A DNA stretch of 64,000 nt, taken from positions 121,337,657 through 121,401,656 of the forward strand of contig NC_083345.1 of NCBI RefSeq assembly GCF_019175385.1, in the 5' to 3' direction. This document shows, piece by piece, positions 47,793 to 60,578 of this stretch (the stretch's first letter is position 1; each line of letters begins with the position of its first letter). A program made the position numbers and the translations under genes. The stretch is from Lycium barbarum (taxonomy: Eukaryota > Streptophyta > Magnoliopsida > Solanales > Solanaceae). The notes beneath the pieces are model-generated. The model was not told where the DNA came from. It saw nothing but the letters and a program-made list of their open reading frames with translations, and did not search any database.

Positions 47793-50164
47793 TGTCACAC
47801 CCCGACGAGGAGTATGACAGGCTCCGACTCGTAAGTCGAAGTCACATGACTTATCTGTTACTTGGACATCACATACCATAACTCAAGAATGTCTGTTCGC
47901 GAAAAAGGAGCCAACATAAAGGTATTCGATAAATCAACACATATATACACATGCGGACCGACAAGGTCGCTACAACATCAAGTATATCTCAAAGCCGAGA
48001 AGGCAATCAAAACATATCAAGAAGCCAAAATAAGGCCGACAAGGCCATACATAATATTTACATATCCCACAATGTCCATGAGCCTCTAGGAGTGTACCTA
48101 TGAACATATATTACACCAAAAGAAAAAATACCAAAAGATAGCAAGCCCGGAGTAGAGGTACTTGCTAGCACCGCTGAAGCTGGGAAGTCCTACTGTGGTT
48201 GCTCTTCAACAAATCTGTCAGGACCTGCAGCACGAAATGCAGCGTCCCGTGTAAAGGGACGTCAGTACGGATAAAAGTACTGAGTATGTAAGGCAGGAGG
48301 GCAACAACTCAATTAAGATAAAATGGGACATTAGTATAGGCAAAAGAAAAATCCAACATCTGGAAGTAGCACAAAATGCAATGCATGATAAAATCATTTG
48401 TATGCTCTTATGTATATATATATATATATCTGTATATAATAATTAGTATCCATGCCCGGCCGTAAGGCTCGGTGTCATATATGTAAAATCATGCCCGACC
48501 ATTAAGGCTCGGTGTTATCATCATTAGCCCGCGTCCGGGGCAATATCATAACATGCCCACTGCAGTGGTGTGCGCATCTACGGGCCATGCCCGACCGACT
48601 ATAGCATGGCACGGTGTAGTAAAATAGTGCAATACATGTATATATACGTATATACCATTATTGGACTGGACTGAAAAAAAAGAACTGCGCAGAGTTCCGC
48701 TTTCCTTCCGCGTTGCGGAAGAAAAGCACAGAGTTCTGAGGGCTTCCGCTTTTCTTCCGTGATGCGGAAGAAAAGCGCAATGTCCTGAAGCTTTCTGTAC
48801 AGAACTCTTTTTTCCTTCCGTATCACTGTTCTGAGGCTGGTTTTGAATGAGAAAATCAAGGATCTGATTCTTGGCCTTTCGGGGTGACATAAGGTCGTTA
48901 ACCCCCGAATAGTTTATGGAATTAATCTCGAGTCCAAAAGAATAATCGATGACGATGAGCGAAATAATGTCTTCAAACCAATCAAACAACAAGACCTTAA
49001 GATTGAAATTACAAGCATAGGAATGAAGTGACATTTGTTATGGAACGCTCGTGTTTATGTAACAATTGGATTTATGCCAAAAAAAAAAAGGGAAACGAAC
49101 ACCTTACATACCTTATCCATCGAGCCACCCCTTAAAGAATTCCTTATATCGAGGCTTGCCCTTCGCCCGAGCCTATATATATATATATCGAGAAATATAT
49201 CATTAGTCACACCTTCATCATAAATCCATCAACTTATAAGTGTTAATTATGGAAGACCAAATTTAGGTTACGAAAATTTGGACAACACCTCCCCTATATC
49301 GTCGACTTCCTCCGAATACTAAAACAACTTCCAAACAATACCAAAAACATTGACAACAACATCCTCAACATTCCACAAAACAAATATATGTATTTCCATA
49401 CAAATCCCTCCTTAAACTTCATCCATAAACCAACAACATCAATACAACAAACTACAACCTTTATTCTTATAACTATTTCCTTAATCAAGGTTGATAAGGG
49501 GAGAAATTCAAGGATTCATACCTTATTTTCACCAATATGGCAAGATCTCCAATAATCACTTGTTCCCAAGCTAACTCTAACACAAAACGATATGATAATC
49601 GCGACTACAAGTTGTCCGGTCTTCGATTAGTACCCCGGAGCTTGAATTGTTCTCAAGATTCTCACTTTTAGGTGATATTTAAGACCCCTTTAGTTGCTGA
49701 ATTTTCTGGAACATTTTAGAGGGTTTTTGGATGAAAAAAATGGGGTTTTAACCCTTTTTATAAGGGCTGGGGTCGGCTGCACTGTAGCAGTGCTGCTACA
49801 GTACTGTAGCGACCCTATTTTCTGTTCTGTCAGTTCAGTTTGTAACGTCTATAATTCTCTACTCCGATGTCCTATCAACGTGTGGTTTGTTGCATTAGAA
49901 ACTAGACTCAACGAACTTCATCTTAGAATTTTGAAACACCTTAAAACTCCTAATATTCATGGAGATATACCCCTCCAAAGTTGACTCAAAATCCTGTTTC
50001 AAATTTTTCGACACACTTAATTTCCTTGATTTGCTTGGTCCCCGAGTGTTACATAGATTATTATATGAACTCAAACCCGTGTAACCATGAGTTGAATACG
50101 CCACGTCTAGACTTAACCAACTAATGCCCAATAGATTCCACGTACGCGACTACAAGGTGTAACA
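47793..50164 (-). repeat. 3' LTR of the chromovirus, 2372 bp
   Basis: TGTCACACCCC to GTGTAACA on the + strand. The PPT adjoins at 50167. It contains gcccgacc...cggtgt motifs shared with the other LTRs and two cttccgc...gcggaag hairpins (48705-48770). The left flank is aacat, and no matching copy was found because the 5' end of the element is lost. Confidence 0.88.
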
Positions 50165-50166
50165 TT

Positions 50167-50206
50167 CTCCCCCCCCCCCATTTTTAAAACATTCGTCCTC
50201 GAATGT
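50167..50206 (-). promoter_or_regulatory. PPT and upstream palindrome of the chromovirus
   Basis: On the - strand, acattcgaggacgaatgt (50189-50206 as its complement) and tttaaaaat precede about eleven G residues with GAGAA, directly before the LTR. It has the same arrangement as in the element at 9028-17391. Confidence 0.88.
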
Positions 50207-50369
50207 TGGAGTAGCCGAGGGTTAATAATTTGTACGGAACGTTAGTAAGGTATCTCTCCTACAACTCACAAGTCCTAACCACCAGTCTTACCTGATATGG
50301 TAATTAATGATGCGCGATTATACGATGATTAGAATAATATTTCTCATCCTATTAAGCTTCAAGGAGGGT

Positions 50370-52049
50370 TTAAATAAAATTCTTACCTTGTAAGTGCTTT
50401 GCGGATGTAGCCGAACCTTGCAATAATTCTTTCGGAGTAGTATCATTTGTGACGGGGAATAAATGGGGATACTTGGACGTCATTTCTGCTTCGGCTTCCC
50501 ATGTCATCTCTTCCTTATCTTTACTCCTCCACAGAATCTTCACTGAAGCCACGTCCTTGTTTCGGAGTCTGCCGAACTTGTCTATCAAGAATAAAAATTG
50601 GTTCTTCCTCATATGTCAAATTTTCTGTAACTTGTATGTCATCCACAGGTACGATTCTGGATGGATCTCCAATACACTTCCTAAGCATGGACACATGGAA
50701 AACTGGATGAACCGCTTGCAGTTCTGATGGGAGCTCCAATTCATAAGCCACCTGGCCTACCTTTCGGATGATCTTATAAGGTCCGATATATCGGGGACTG
50801 AGTTTCCCTTTCTTACCAAACCGCATCACGCCTTTCATAGGTGATATCTTTAGAAACACCCAATCACCTACCTGGAACTCTAATTCTCGTCGTCGTACAT
50901 CTTCATAAGATTTCTGACGGCTCTGAGCTGTGCACAATCGTTCCTGAATCAGCTTTACCTTTTCAATAGCCTGATGAACAAGGTCTGGCCCAAATAAATT
51001 CACTTCTCCAACTTCGAACCAACCAGCAGGAGACCTACACTTCCTACCATAAAGAGCTTCATATGGAGCCATTTTGATACTGGCATGATAGTTATTATTG
51101 TAAGCAAACTCTATCAAAGGTAAATGATCATCCCAACTTCCTTGGAAATCCAGTACACAAGCTCGTAACATATCTTCTAAGGTCTGAATGGTCCGCTCAG
51201 CTTGACCGTCTGACTGCGGATGGAAAGCCGTACTAAGATTTACTCGAGTGCCAAGACTTTCCTGAAAAGATTTCCAGAACTTTGCTGTAAACTATGTGCC
51301 CCTGTCTGAAATAATTGACAGCGGAATGCCATGAAGGCGCACAATCTCCTTAAGATATAGCTTAGCATAGTCTTCAGCAGTATAGATAGTTCTTATAGGC
51401 AGGAAATGAGCTGATTTAGTTAACCTGTCAATAATCACCCAAATAGAATCGAATTTGTGACGAGACGGGGCAATCCTGTGACAAAATCCATATTAATCAC
51501 TTCCCACTTCCATGCTGGGATCTCCATTTCTTGTAATAACCCACTGGGTTTCTGATGCTCGATCTTCACCTGTTGGCAAGTAGGGCATTGAGCTACAAAG
51601 TTAGCAATATCTTTCTTCATGTCATTCCACCAGTAAAAGCCCTTGAGGTCATGATACATCTTGGTGGACCCGGGATGAATTAAATACCGGGAGTGATGAA
51701 ATTCTGACATGATCCTGTCCCGAAGCCCAGTTACATTTGGAACGCACAACCGACCTCGATATTTGAGAAACCCATTCGAATCCAGTTCCAAGGCTGAGAT
51801 TCTATTCTGTTGCACTCCTTCCTTAATGTTAATTAAAACTGGATCTTCATACTGTTGAGTCTTTACATCCGAGGCAATAGTCGATTGGGATATATTATGT
51901 AGAGCAATTCCAGTGTCTTCCGAATCGAGTAAGTGAACTCCCAAATTTGCCAAGCGATGAAGTTCTCTAGTCATTTCTAATTTTTCTGCTAGCACGTACA
52001 ATAGACTTCCCATTGATTTACGACTGAGGGCATCAACTACAACATTAGC
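50370..52049 (-). pseudogene. Chromovirus pol, 3' half: integrase and chromodomain
   Basis: It resumes after the solo LTR with VVVDALSRKS. It has an HHCC zinc-binding region (HHSRYLIHPGST then CPTCQQVK) and the first catalytic Asp in NMDFVTGLPR. A one-base shift near 51464 leads to IIDRLTKSAHFLP and ISDRGT, with TAG at 51292-51294 where Gln is usual. The Glu is in GQAERTIQTLEDML. The GPY/F module (RYIGPYKII) and VHPVFHVSMLRK follow. A single extra base near 50571 shifts to the chromodomain-like VASVKILWRSKDKEEMTWEA and ends YPHLFP plus a short tail. All DDE residues remain, but the frame is broken at least three times. Confidence 0.9.
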
Positions 52050-54815
52050 TGTCACACCCCAATCCCGATAGGGCGTGACGGGCACCCGACCCTTACTTAG
52101 AGCCGAGCGAACCCGCTGGATCTCACTGTACTCATAATCCTTAAGTCATGAACTGAAATGCATAGGGACAACTTTTAACAAAAACATCCTTTTTATCTTT
52201 CTCGAATCAAATAAAATTTGTAATCATACAAATCTGTAAAGTGATGCATAATGAATACATCGGCTTATAGAGCCACATACAAGACTGGCAGGCTACATAC
52301 GTGCCTCTGTCTGCAAAGTCTCTAACATAAATCATTATACCATGACATGGATACTCTAACTCGGCAACACTCCGGAAAGAATTGGAGCTCGCCAATCCCG
52401 CTGGAACATCTTCTAGCAATGTCTTCTACTCATCTGTATGCACCTGCGCGGCATGAAACGCAACGCCCACAAGAAGGGGCGTCAGTACGAATAATGTACT
52501 GAGTATGTAAGGCATGAGTAACAATATAACATAGATATGAAAAGCAACAAGGAATAAGAGATAACCTGTACATCTAAATGCCTCGTAGGGCGGATGTCAT
52601 GCATGCTTAGCCTTTTAAAAAAAACATTTCAATACATATACATAGTAACATGCCCGACCATTAAGGCGCGGTGTGATATATAAATAGTAACATGCCCGGC
52701 CATTAAGGCTCGGTGTTATCATCATTAGCCTGCGTCCAGGCCTCCCGCGTCCGGGGCAATATCATAACATGCCCACTGCAGTGGTGTGCATATCTACGTG
52801 CCTGCCCGACCGACTATAGCGCGGCGCGGTGTGAGAAAATACATACATATATATAAAGCATGCATAAGAGCCCAATCAAAAGCCACAACTATATCGGAGT
52901 GACATAAGGTCGGTAGCCTCCGATTGTATTATGGAATAATCATCGTCGCTTTGTCTCACCTTGAAGGAACAATTATTTTAAGGTGAGACTATCGATGAAG
53001 AATAGAATTAAGAGAAAACATAGAATAGGATCGTAAATCTCATAAGGCCTCAATTCATATACTTTGGAAGATTTAGAAATAAAGTCACCATTCATGAATA
53101 GATTGAGAAATCAATAAATAGCTCGACATTCTCATATCGTCATTGAAATCATAAACTTGAAACCTTTAAACATAAGATCATTCTCATCATAGTCATCAAA
53201 ATGATATTCTCACTTTTGACATCATCGTTGTCATTGAAAAACATAGCCTTTGCCGTTATCATAAGATCTCACATAATCACAAACTTTGGTTTGGAAAATA
53301 CGAATATTTTGGAAAACACTTCTGGAATATCAAGAAGGAAATTATGCCTTGGAATCTGGGACATTTAACTATTGATGACGAGGAAAATACGGAAGCATTT
53401 ATGAAACCATAAACTAAAGATCATGCCTTTGAAAGAAAGGGACGAGCCTTAACATACCTGTAGGATAATTTCTCGACTTCCAACTTACTTCCCGTCTTGC
53501 GACCCTCTTAAGAATCATTCGTAGACTCGTAATCTACATATATAACCATTCATAATACCATTAGGATCATCGTCATACGCTCGTCTTAAACACTAAATGA
53601 AAGTCCTTTTAGATTCTGTCGAAATTCGGGCAGCATTTCCCCTGTTTATGTGCCTAGCCCGAAATTCCAATTCAATAACCAACAACATCAACAACAATAC
53701 CAATAGTCGTAATATCATTTCCAACACCAACATATGCCATAAAACAACCCACACACTATTTTCCAAATTTCTCAACCAACCCACTTGTGATACAACTATT
53801 TAATAATCTTTACCTTCGTAAGGAAGTTGAAATTAATACCAACACATCAATAACAACATCCTCAACATTCTACAAGATGACTATATACATATTTTATCCA
53901 AAATTTTCTTCAAACCTCAATCCATGATTCAACAACCTCAACACAACAAAATATAACCTTTATTCTTACAATTATTTCTTAATCCATGTTGATAAAGAAA
54001 GAAATTTAATGATTCATACCTGGTATTTACCAAAGTAGCAAGATCTTCAATTTTTCACTTGCTCCCAAGTTCCTCCAACTCCAAAATGAAATCATAATCG
54101 CGTCTACGCATTGCCCGGCCTTCGATTGGTATTCCGTGACTTGAAATTTGCCCAAAATTCTCACTTTTATGTGAGATTTAAGAGCCCTTTATTGGCTGAA
54201 AAATTCTGGAACTTTTTGGAATGTTTTATGATGAAAAATGGGGTTTTAACCCCTTTTATATTAAGTTGGGTCGGTTTCACTGTAGCTACAGTACTGTAGC
54301 AGTACTGTAGCAGTACTGTAGCAGTACTGTAGCAGTACTGTTTCTGCGCGACAGTTCAGTTTGTAACGTTTATAATTCTCTACTCCGACGTTCTATGAAC
54401 GAGCGGTTTGGTGCATTACAAACTAGACTCGACCAACTTCATTTTAGGATTTTGAAACGCCTTAAAACTCCAAATATACATGGAGATATACCCCTCCAAA
54501 GTTGGCTAAAAATCCGTCCAACATTTCTCAAATTTTTGTCAAACTTATTTTCTTCAATTTGCTCGATCTTGAAATCTTCCGAAACTCTTCCTACATGATA
54601 TTTATCATTTATTATACATGATAATGGCCATGTTCTCGTGTTTCAAAATACTCTTTCCCGGTTACGACTTACGAGATGGTAATTCACCCTTTTTCTTCGT
54701 CGTTACATATTTCCCATGACTTGTACCTCCCCAAACGGCATGGGACGTCTCCGACACTCTATTAATACGGTGGTGTACATGTCATGCTCATGTTTGGAAA
54801 ATACGGGGTGTAACA
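52050..54815 (-). mobile_element. Solo LTR nested in the chromovirus pol gene
   Basis: TGTCACACCCC to GTGTAACA on the + strand, 2766 bp. The perfect TSD ttagc is at 52045-52049 and 54816-54820. The pol reading resumes across it in the motif KANVVVDALSRK. It holds the 11-bp repeat array at 54279-54341 and gcccgacc motifs near 52650-52840. Part of it recurs inverted in the fragment at 56607-60410. Confidence 0.93.
54279..54341. repeat. 11-bp tandem repeat, agtactgtagc
   Basis: About five units, preceded by the palindrome actgtagctacagt. Shorter related arrays lie at about 49782-49812 and 56655-56680 in related LTR sequence. Confidence 0.88.
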
Positions 54816-56602
54816 TTAGCTTTGCCGGGATGATATAAAAGCTCAACATCGTAATCCTTTAGCAATTCGAGTCATCTTCGTTGCCTCAAATTCAATTCCT
54901 TTTGCCTAAATATATATTGAAGGCTTTTATGGTCCGTATAGATATCGACATGAAATCCATATAAGTAATGCCGCCATATCTTTAGAGAGTGGATCACTAC
55001 TGCCAGCTCCAGATCATGAGTTGGATAATTTTGCTCATGTTTCCGTAGTTGTTGGGAGGTATAATCAATTACCTTACCATTTTGCATCAACACACATCCC
55101 AGACCAGTGCGTGACGCATCACAGTATACAGTGTAACCCTCAGTGCCTTCTGGAAGGGTGAGGACCGGGGCAGATATCAACTTATCTTTCAATTTTTGGA
55201 AACTCCGCTCGCACGCTTCCGACCATTGAAAGTTGGCCCCCTTCTGAGTTAATTTTGTAAGGGGAGATGCTATAGAAGAAAATCCCTCTACAAATCTTCG
55301 ATAATACCTAGCAAGACCTAAGAAACTTCGAATTTCCGAAGCGGTTGTTGGTCGAGGCCAGTTCTTAACGGCTTCAATCTTCCGATCATCAACTTTAATA
55401 CCTTCATCGGACACAATATGGCCGAGAAAAGCCACTGAAGTTAGCCAGAATTCACATTTGGAAAATTTCGCATACAGCTTTTGATCTCGCAATGTTTGCA
55501 ACACCTTTCAGAGGTGATCAGCATGTTCCCTCTCCGAACGAGAATATACCAAGATATCGTCAATGAATACAATAATAAAAATATCCAAGAAGGGTCGGAA
55601 TATGGTATTCATTAGTGCCATAAACGCCGCAGGAGCATTTGTCAATCCGAAAGACATAACTAAGAATTCAAAATGCTCATATCTCATTCGAAAAGCTGTC
55701 TTCGGAATGTCTTCCCCTTTTACTCGTAGCTAATGATACCCTGACCTTAAGTCAATTTTCGAGAAGCATTTAGCACCCTGTAGCTGGTCAAACAAATCAT
55801 CAATTCTAGGCAATGGATATTTGTTCTTGATAGTCACCTTATTCAACTGCCGATAGTCAATACACATCCTTAGTGAGCCATCCTTCTTGCGCACAAATAA
55901 TACCGGTGCTCCCCATGGAGAAGTACTGGGACTAATGAAGCCCTTGTCTAATAAATCCTGCAATTGCACCTTCAATTCGTGCAACTCGGTGGGGGACATA
56001 CGATATGGGGGAATAGAGATGGGTTGAGTGTCCGGATACACATCAATCGCAAATTCAATTTCCCTTTCGGGAGGGAGACCTGGTAATTCATCGGGGAATA
56101 CGTCCTGAAATTCATTGACTACAGGAACGGATTGTAAAGTTGGCGGTTCAGCTTCAATACTCCTGACTCGAACCAAATGATAAATATACCCTTTAGAAAT
56201 CATTTTTCGCGCCTTAAGGTAGGAAATAAACCTACCTTTTGGTGTTGGGGTATTGCCCATCCATTCGAGAATTGATTCACCCGGAAACTGAAATTTCACA
56301 GTTTTGGACCAACATTCCACATTGGCATAGCAAGAGGCTAGCCAATCCATTCCCATGATAGCGTCAAAGTCCACCATTTCTAACTCCACTAGATCAGCAA
56401 CTGTTTCACGACCACATACCGTAACCACACACTTACGATAAATTCGTCTTGCAATAACAGGTTCCCCGACCGGAGTAGAAACTAAGAAAGGCTTGGACAT
56501 GGATTCAGGCTTTATACCGAACTTATCAGCAATATAAGGTGTGATATAAGATAGTGTGGAACCCGGATCGATCAATGCATAGACATCATAAGAACAAATG
56601 GA
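54816..56602 (-). pseudogene. Chromovirus pol, 5' half: protease, RT, RNase H
   Basis: The protease shows [16 protein letters not shown] with DPG in place of the usual D-S/T-G, then [11 protein letters not shown] follows: [28 protein letters not shown], then FIDDILVYS (near 55560) as the catalytic box. RNase H shows [30 protein letters not shown] and [11 protein letters not shown]. One frame is kept but carries three stops: TAG at 55730-55732 (a Gln position), TGA at 55508-55510 (an Arg position) and TGA at 54872-54874 (a Trp position). All three fit C-to-T or G-to-A transitions. The solo LTR follows after LLYHPGKAN. Confidence 0.9.
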
Positions 56603-56606
56603 TCAA

Positions 56607-59600
56607 TGAGTAGAGAATTATAGACGTTACAAACTGAGCTGACAAAGCTGAAACAGTACTGCTACAAACTGTAGCTACAGTGATGCCGACCTAATTTAAT
56701 ATAAAACGGGCTAAAACTGTTATACCCCGTATTTTTGCATATTCGGAAAATTCGAAATAATTTTGACTTGTAAGAAATAAGGTCATGTGTTGATTTTAAT
56801 TAAAATATGTGTGTTGATCATGAAATATTAATGTGGAAATATCGAGGAAGGCTAGGGGAAAAATTGGGAAATTCGGAAATTAATTTCGGGAAATAAAAAA
56901 AAATTGTGTGATCTATAATCCATTGGGCCCAAAATAAATGATGAAAAGTTAGGCCCAATAGAGAAGGGGTGGTCGGCCATGTGTAGGCCAAGCCCACCAA
57001 ATTAATGCAAATTTTCCATGTGCTAAAATTAATAAAGGGGGCCATATATTCATCAATTATCCACAAGAAGCTTCAAGAAATAAAGAAGGAGAAAAACAAA
57101 ACAAAAAGAAGAGCAAAACTTGAAGGCCATTCGGCCCTTCCTCAAAATTTTTGCCCCTCAAAATCTTGCTTCTAAAATTATTGTCTTGTGATTATCCTAC
57201 TAATTTAAGGGTCCTTGACAACTTGGTGTAGTTATTTTGGAAGAAAGGGCACTTGTTTCATCAAGTTGACAACTTGGTCAAGTGAAGAAGATTGGAGAAA
57301 AAGGTAAGAATCAATTCCTTTTTATTATGTTATGAAGGTTTGTTTGTGTTGTAGTATGTAGAAATGAGTAGAAATTATGGAAATATGAGAGTTTGCAAAG
57401 TGGGTGTGTATGTAAGTATGTAGCCGTGTGTGTATGCTATGTTGTATACATATGATGAGTTGAATTTATGTTGTATTCTAGTTGTAGTTGTGGTGGACCT
57501 TATATTGGAAAATGAAAGTTGAATAAATTTAGTTGAAGTTGGAAGTAGGGATCATGGCCGTGTGGTGTGGAGATGGAAATGGGAATGAATTAACTTTGTT
57601 AATATGTTAGTTGTGTTGTTGTGATCCTTATAATGTAAATGAAGGGTAAATGGTTTAAGTTGGTATTGAAATAGAATGTAGAAGGTTATGTCATTTTAGA
57701 ATGATTTTATGATATTATGGAAATGAAGTTGTTAAGGTGCAAATTATAATTATTGTTGATGAAATTGGAAGATGGAAATATGTTATGAATATGTATGTTG
57801 AAGATTAGAAGTTTCGGATGAATTATGGTTTTGGTGGAAAATTTGTATATTTTGTAAAATGATATGAAATTTTTCCGAATTGTATTGGAGTGATCTTGAT
57901 TAATAAATGAATATGAGAATGTTGGTATTGAATTGAAAATGTGAAGTTGGAATGAAAGCTATTGCACTATGTTGGAAAGAAGACTAGTTATGCTATATTG
58001 TGTTTTGTAATGATTGTTGGTGTTGTTGTTGAATTATTTTGGCCGAGTTAAATTCTCGGGGATGCTATATGTATAGGGGAGATGCTGCCTAAATTTCTGT
58101 AGACAACTATGAATTAATATTGAATTCTTGAAGCCTTATGGTTAATATTTGGTAAATGTGACCAATTGTAGAGTTTGGACGAAACGGGATTTGAATTTGG
58201 ACTAGCCTAAAGGGCGAAAAAGGTATGTAAAGTTGTCCCTTTCCTTCTCTTGGCATGTCCTAGGTGTACTAGGGTCGGAATTGAGCCTCGGAAAGTATTC
58301 TATTCATAGAAACTCGAGATTGAAAATGTCCTCTTTCCATTCAATAGAATTGAATCCTAATTGTATGTTTTGTTGAAAGAATTGTGTAAGCTTTTACAAA
58401 TTGCCTAGAAAGTTAGGGAATGTCCCTAGGACCTCCATGGATGACTCTATAGACCTAATATACGTAATTTGCGCCCATCGCTTCATTTGACCCGAGGTGG
58501 GCCCACTATTCCCGACTTGTCTCTTATTGTACTAATGTCTTATTTCCAAGCCATGTAAAATGAAACGTTTTAACTATCCTTCTAGCTACTAAAGGACAAC
58601 TGTTTTAATAGATCCCGTGAGTCTTGTAAACTATTTTGGAATATGGAAGCGACCTCAGAAAGATTATTTCTCCGTAACTTATTATGACATCCGAAATACA
58701 CTTACTATGATTCTGTCCGATTTCATTATTTCGATTTGTCATTCGACATGTATTATTGAGTATCTGGAAATATATGGTATTTTATATTGCATTTAGTTTC
58801 TCACTACTCCACTCGTGGATGCCTCAATGTTTCCCTCACTGAGCCCGGGCCAGGATACGTTGTCAAGCGTATTCCACTGCATTGTTCGCTGTGCCTCGAT
58901 GTGAGGGGGCATGTTTACTTATACATGGGTTGTGGAGTATGCTGTGCCATGTACACACATTCTGATATGACATGATATGATTTGATATGACTATCTGATA
59001 TGATATGTTATGATACGGGGTTATTCCCTATTCTGGAGCATGGTGTGTCGTGGCGCCAGTGTCGGGGTGGCGACCACGTTCTGTTCACCGTGTCCCTTGA
59101 CGGGGGGCGGATATGATATGGCATATGTTTCTGCATACGTTCATTATGTTTTGGAAATATGCATTTGATAATCTGGATATTACACTCATTTTCTGCAAGT
59201 TCTGTTTTGACTATGATTTCGTTTCTGTACTTCAGGCTTTACATATTTAGTACATATTCCGTACTGACCCCCTTTCTTCCGGGGCTGCGTTTCGTGCTGC
59301 GCAGGTACAGACGACAGATTTGTTGATCCGCCTGCTTAGAACTATATTCTGCTATCTTGGAGTGCTCTATTGTTCGGAGCCTACGTTTTGGTACAACCTT
59401 TTTCCATTGTACATATGTATGCTATTCAGGGGTACGACGGGGCCCTGTCCCATCTTATGATTCGGATATGTTCTGTAGAGGTCTGTAGACATACATGTGG
59501 GTTCTGTGTATGCTTTGGGTTGATATGATCTGTGATAGCCTTATCGGCTTCTACGTGCTATATTCTGTTCATCTGTGATAGTTAGTGACGCCATTTTACT

Positions 59601-60410
59601 TTTATATCTATATATTCTACTAATATGCCGGTTTGGGTTATGGGGTACGTTCGGGTGTCCAGCACAGACACTAGTCGCGGCCTACGGGGTTGGGTCGTGA
59701 CAAAAACCCCATTTTTCTTCACCAAAAAAAAAAAGCTCCAATGTTCCAAAAATTCAGCCACCAAAAGGGCTCTTAATCTCACATAAAAGTGAATATTTTG
59801 AGCAAAATTTCAAGCTATGGAATATCAATCGAGGTCCAGGCAACGCGTAGACGCGATTATAATTTCGTTTGGTGTTGGGGTTATCTTGGGGACAAGAAAA
59901 TGATGAAGATTTTGCTACCTTCATAAAAATAAGATTACGAGGCTATCAATGATCTTAAGTGAATTGCAAAACTGGAAGTAAGTTGGAAGTCGAGAAATTA
60001 TCTTCCAGGTGGGTACAAATGAGTAGAGGTCATGGCTAGAAGATGTTTCAGCTGGATTGGCAAGCTCCATTTCTTTCCGGAGTATTGCCGAGTCGGAGTA
60101 TCTATGTTATGGTATAATGATTTATGTTAGAGACTTTGCAGACAGAGTTATGTATACATTATGCCAGTCTTGTAAGCGGCTATTTAAGCCGATGTATCAT
60201 TATGCATTACTTTACAGATTCATATGATTACAAATTTTATTTGATTCGAGAAAGATGAAAAGAATGTTTTCGAAAAGCTCCCATTGTGAATTTCATTTCA
60301 TGACTTAAGAGTCCTGTGAGATTTATAAGTATAACGAGAAGTAGCGGGTTCGCTCGACTCTAAGTAAGGGTCGGGTACCCATCATGCCCTACCAGGATTG
60401 GGGTGTGACA
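56607..60410 (+). mobile_element. Truncated LTR in + orientation, split by a solo LTR
   Basis: It starts inside an LTR at tagagaattatagacg and ends GGGTGTGACA at 60410. The sequence 56607-56717 plus 59703-60410 is about the reverse complement of parts of 52050-54815, with internal sequence missing. It abuts the broken protease region of the - strand chromovirus at about 56603-56607, so this is an inverted junction and not a normal element end. Confidence 0.8.
56718..59702 (+). mobile_element. Solo LTR with TSD aaaac, 2985 bp
   Basis: TGTTATACCCCGTATTTTTG to GTGACA, flanked by aaaac at 56713-56717 and 59703-59707. It belongs to the same family as the 3' LTR at 14550-17391 along its length, for example ttggccgagttaaattctcg, tctcactactccactcgtgg and gtcgcggcctacggggttgg. 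A TATA-like ccatatattc lies at about 57040-57049, matching the TATA of that LTR. It is inserted in the truncated LTR 56607-60410. Confidence 0.93.
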
Positions 60411-60578
60411 TATGCCCTCGGGGCATACCCCAAAATACTAAAACAAAATAAATAAATAATAAATCTGAAACCCCTACTTTAAAATAATCGGAAGGAACAT
60501 GATCGGTTGTATCTGTATACAAGAAAATGAAAGCAAACTCTTACAGGCTAAGTACCACTGATAATTTTATGTGACCTG
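60411..60578. other. Short spacer, no gene
   Basis: It begins tatgccctcggggcatacc, a small palindrome, and is otherwise A-rich. With the DNA after 62955 it forms the target site of the next solo LTR. Confidence 0.5.

Larger units (their letters stand above)
47793..56602 (-). mobile_element. Dead chromovirus (Ty3/gypsy, Tekay/Del-like), 5' end missing
   Basis: On the - strand, pol runs from 56602 down to 50370, followed by a PPT and the 3' LTR (47793-50164). Gag, the PBS and the 5' LTR are lost at 56602. The domain order is protease, RT, RNase H, integrase, GPY/F and a chromodomain-like end, as in chromoviruses. The TWEAE and YPHLF motifs fit the Tekay/Del group. A solo LTR (52050-54815) sits between RNase H and integrase. 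Stops and frameshifts throughout show that it cannot work. Confidence 0.9.

Noticed and set aside
54279..54341. CRISPR-like repeats
   Set aside because: The units are adjoining 11-mers without spacers, in a plant retrotransposon LTR.
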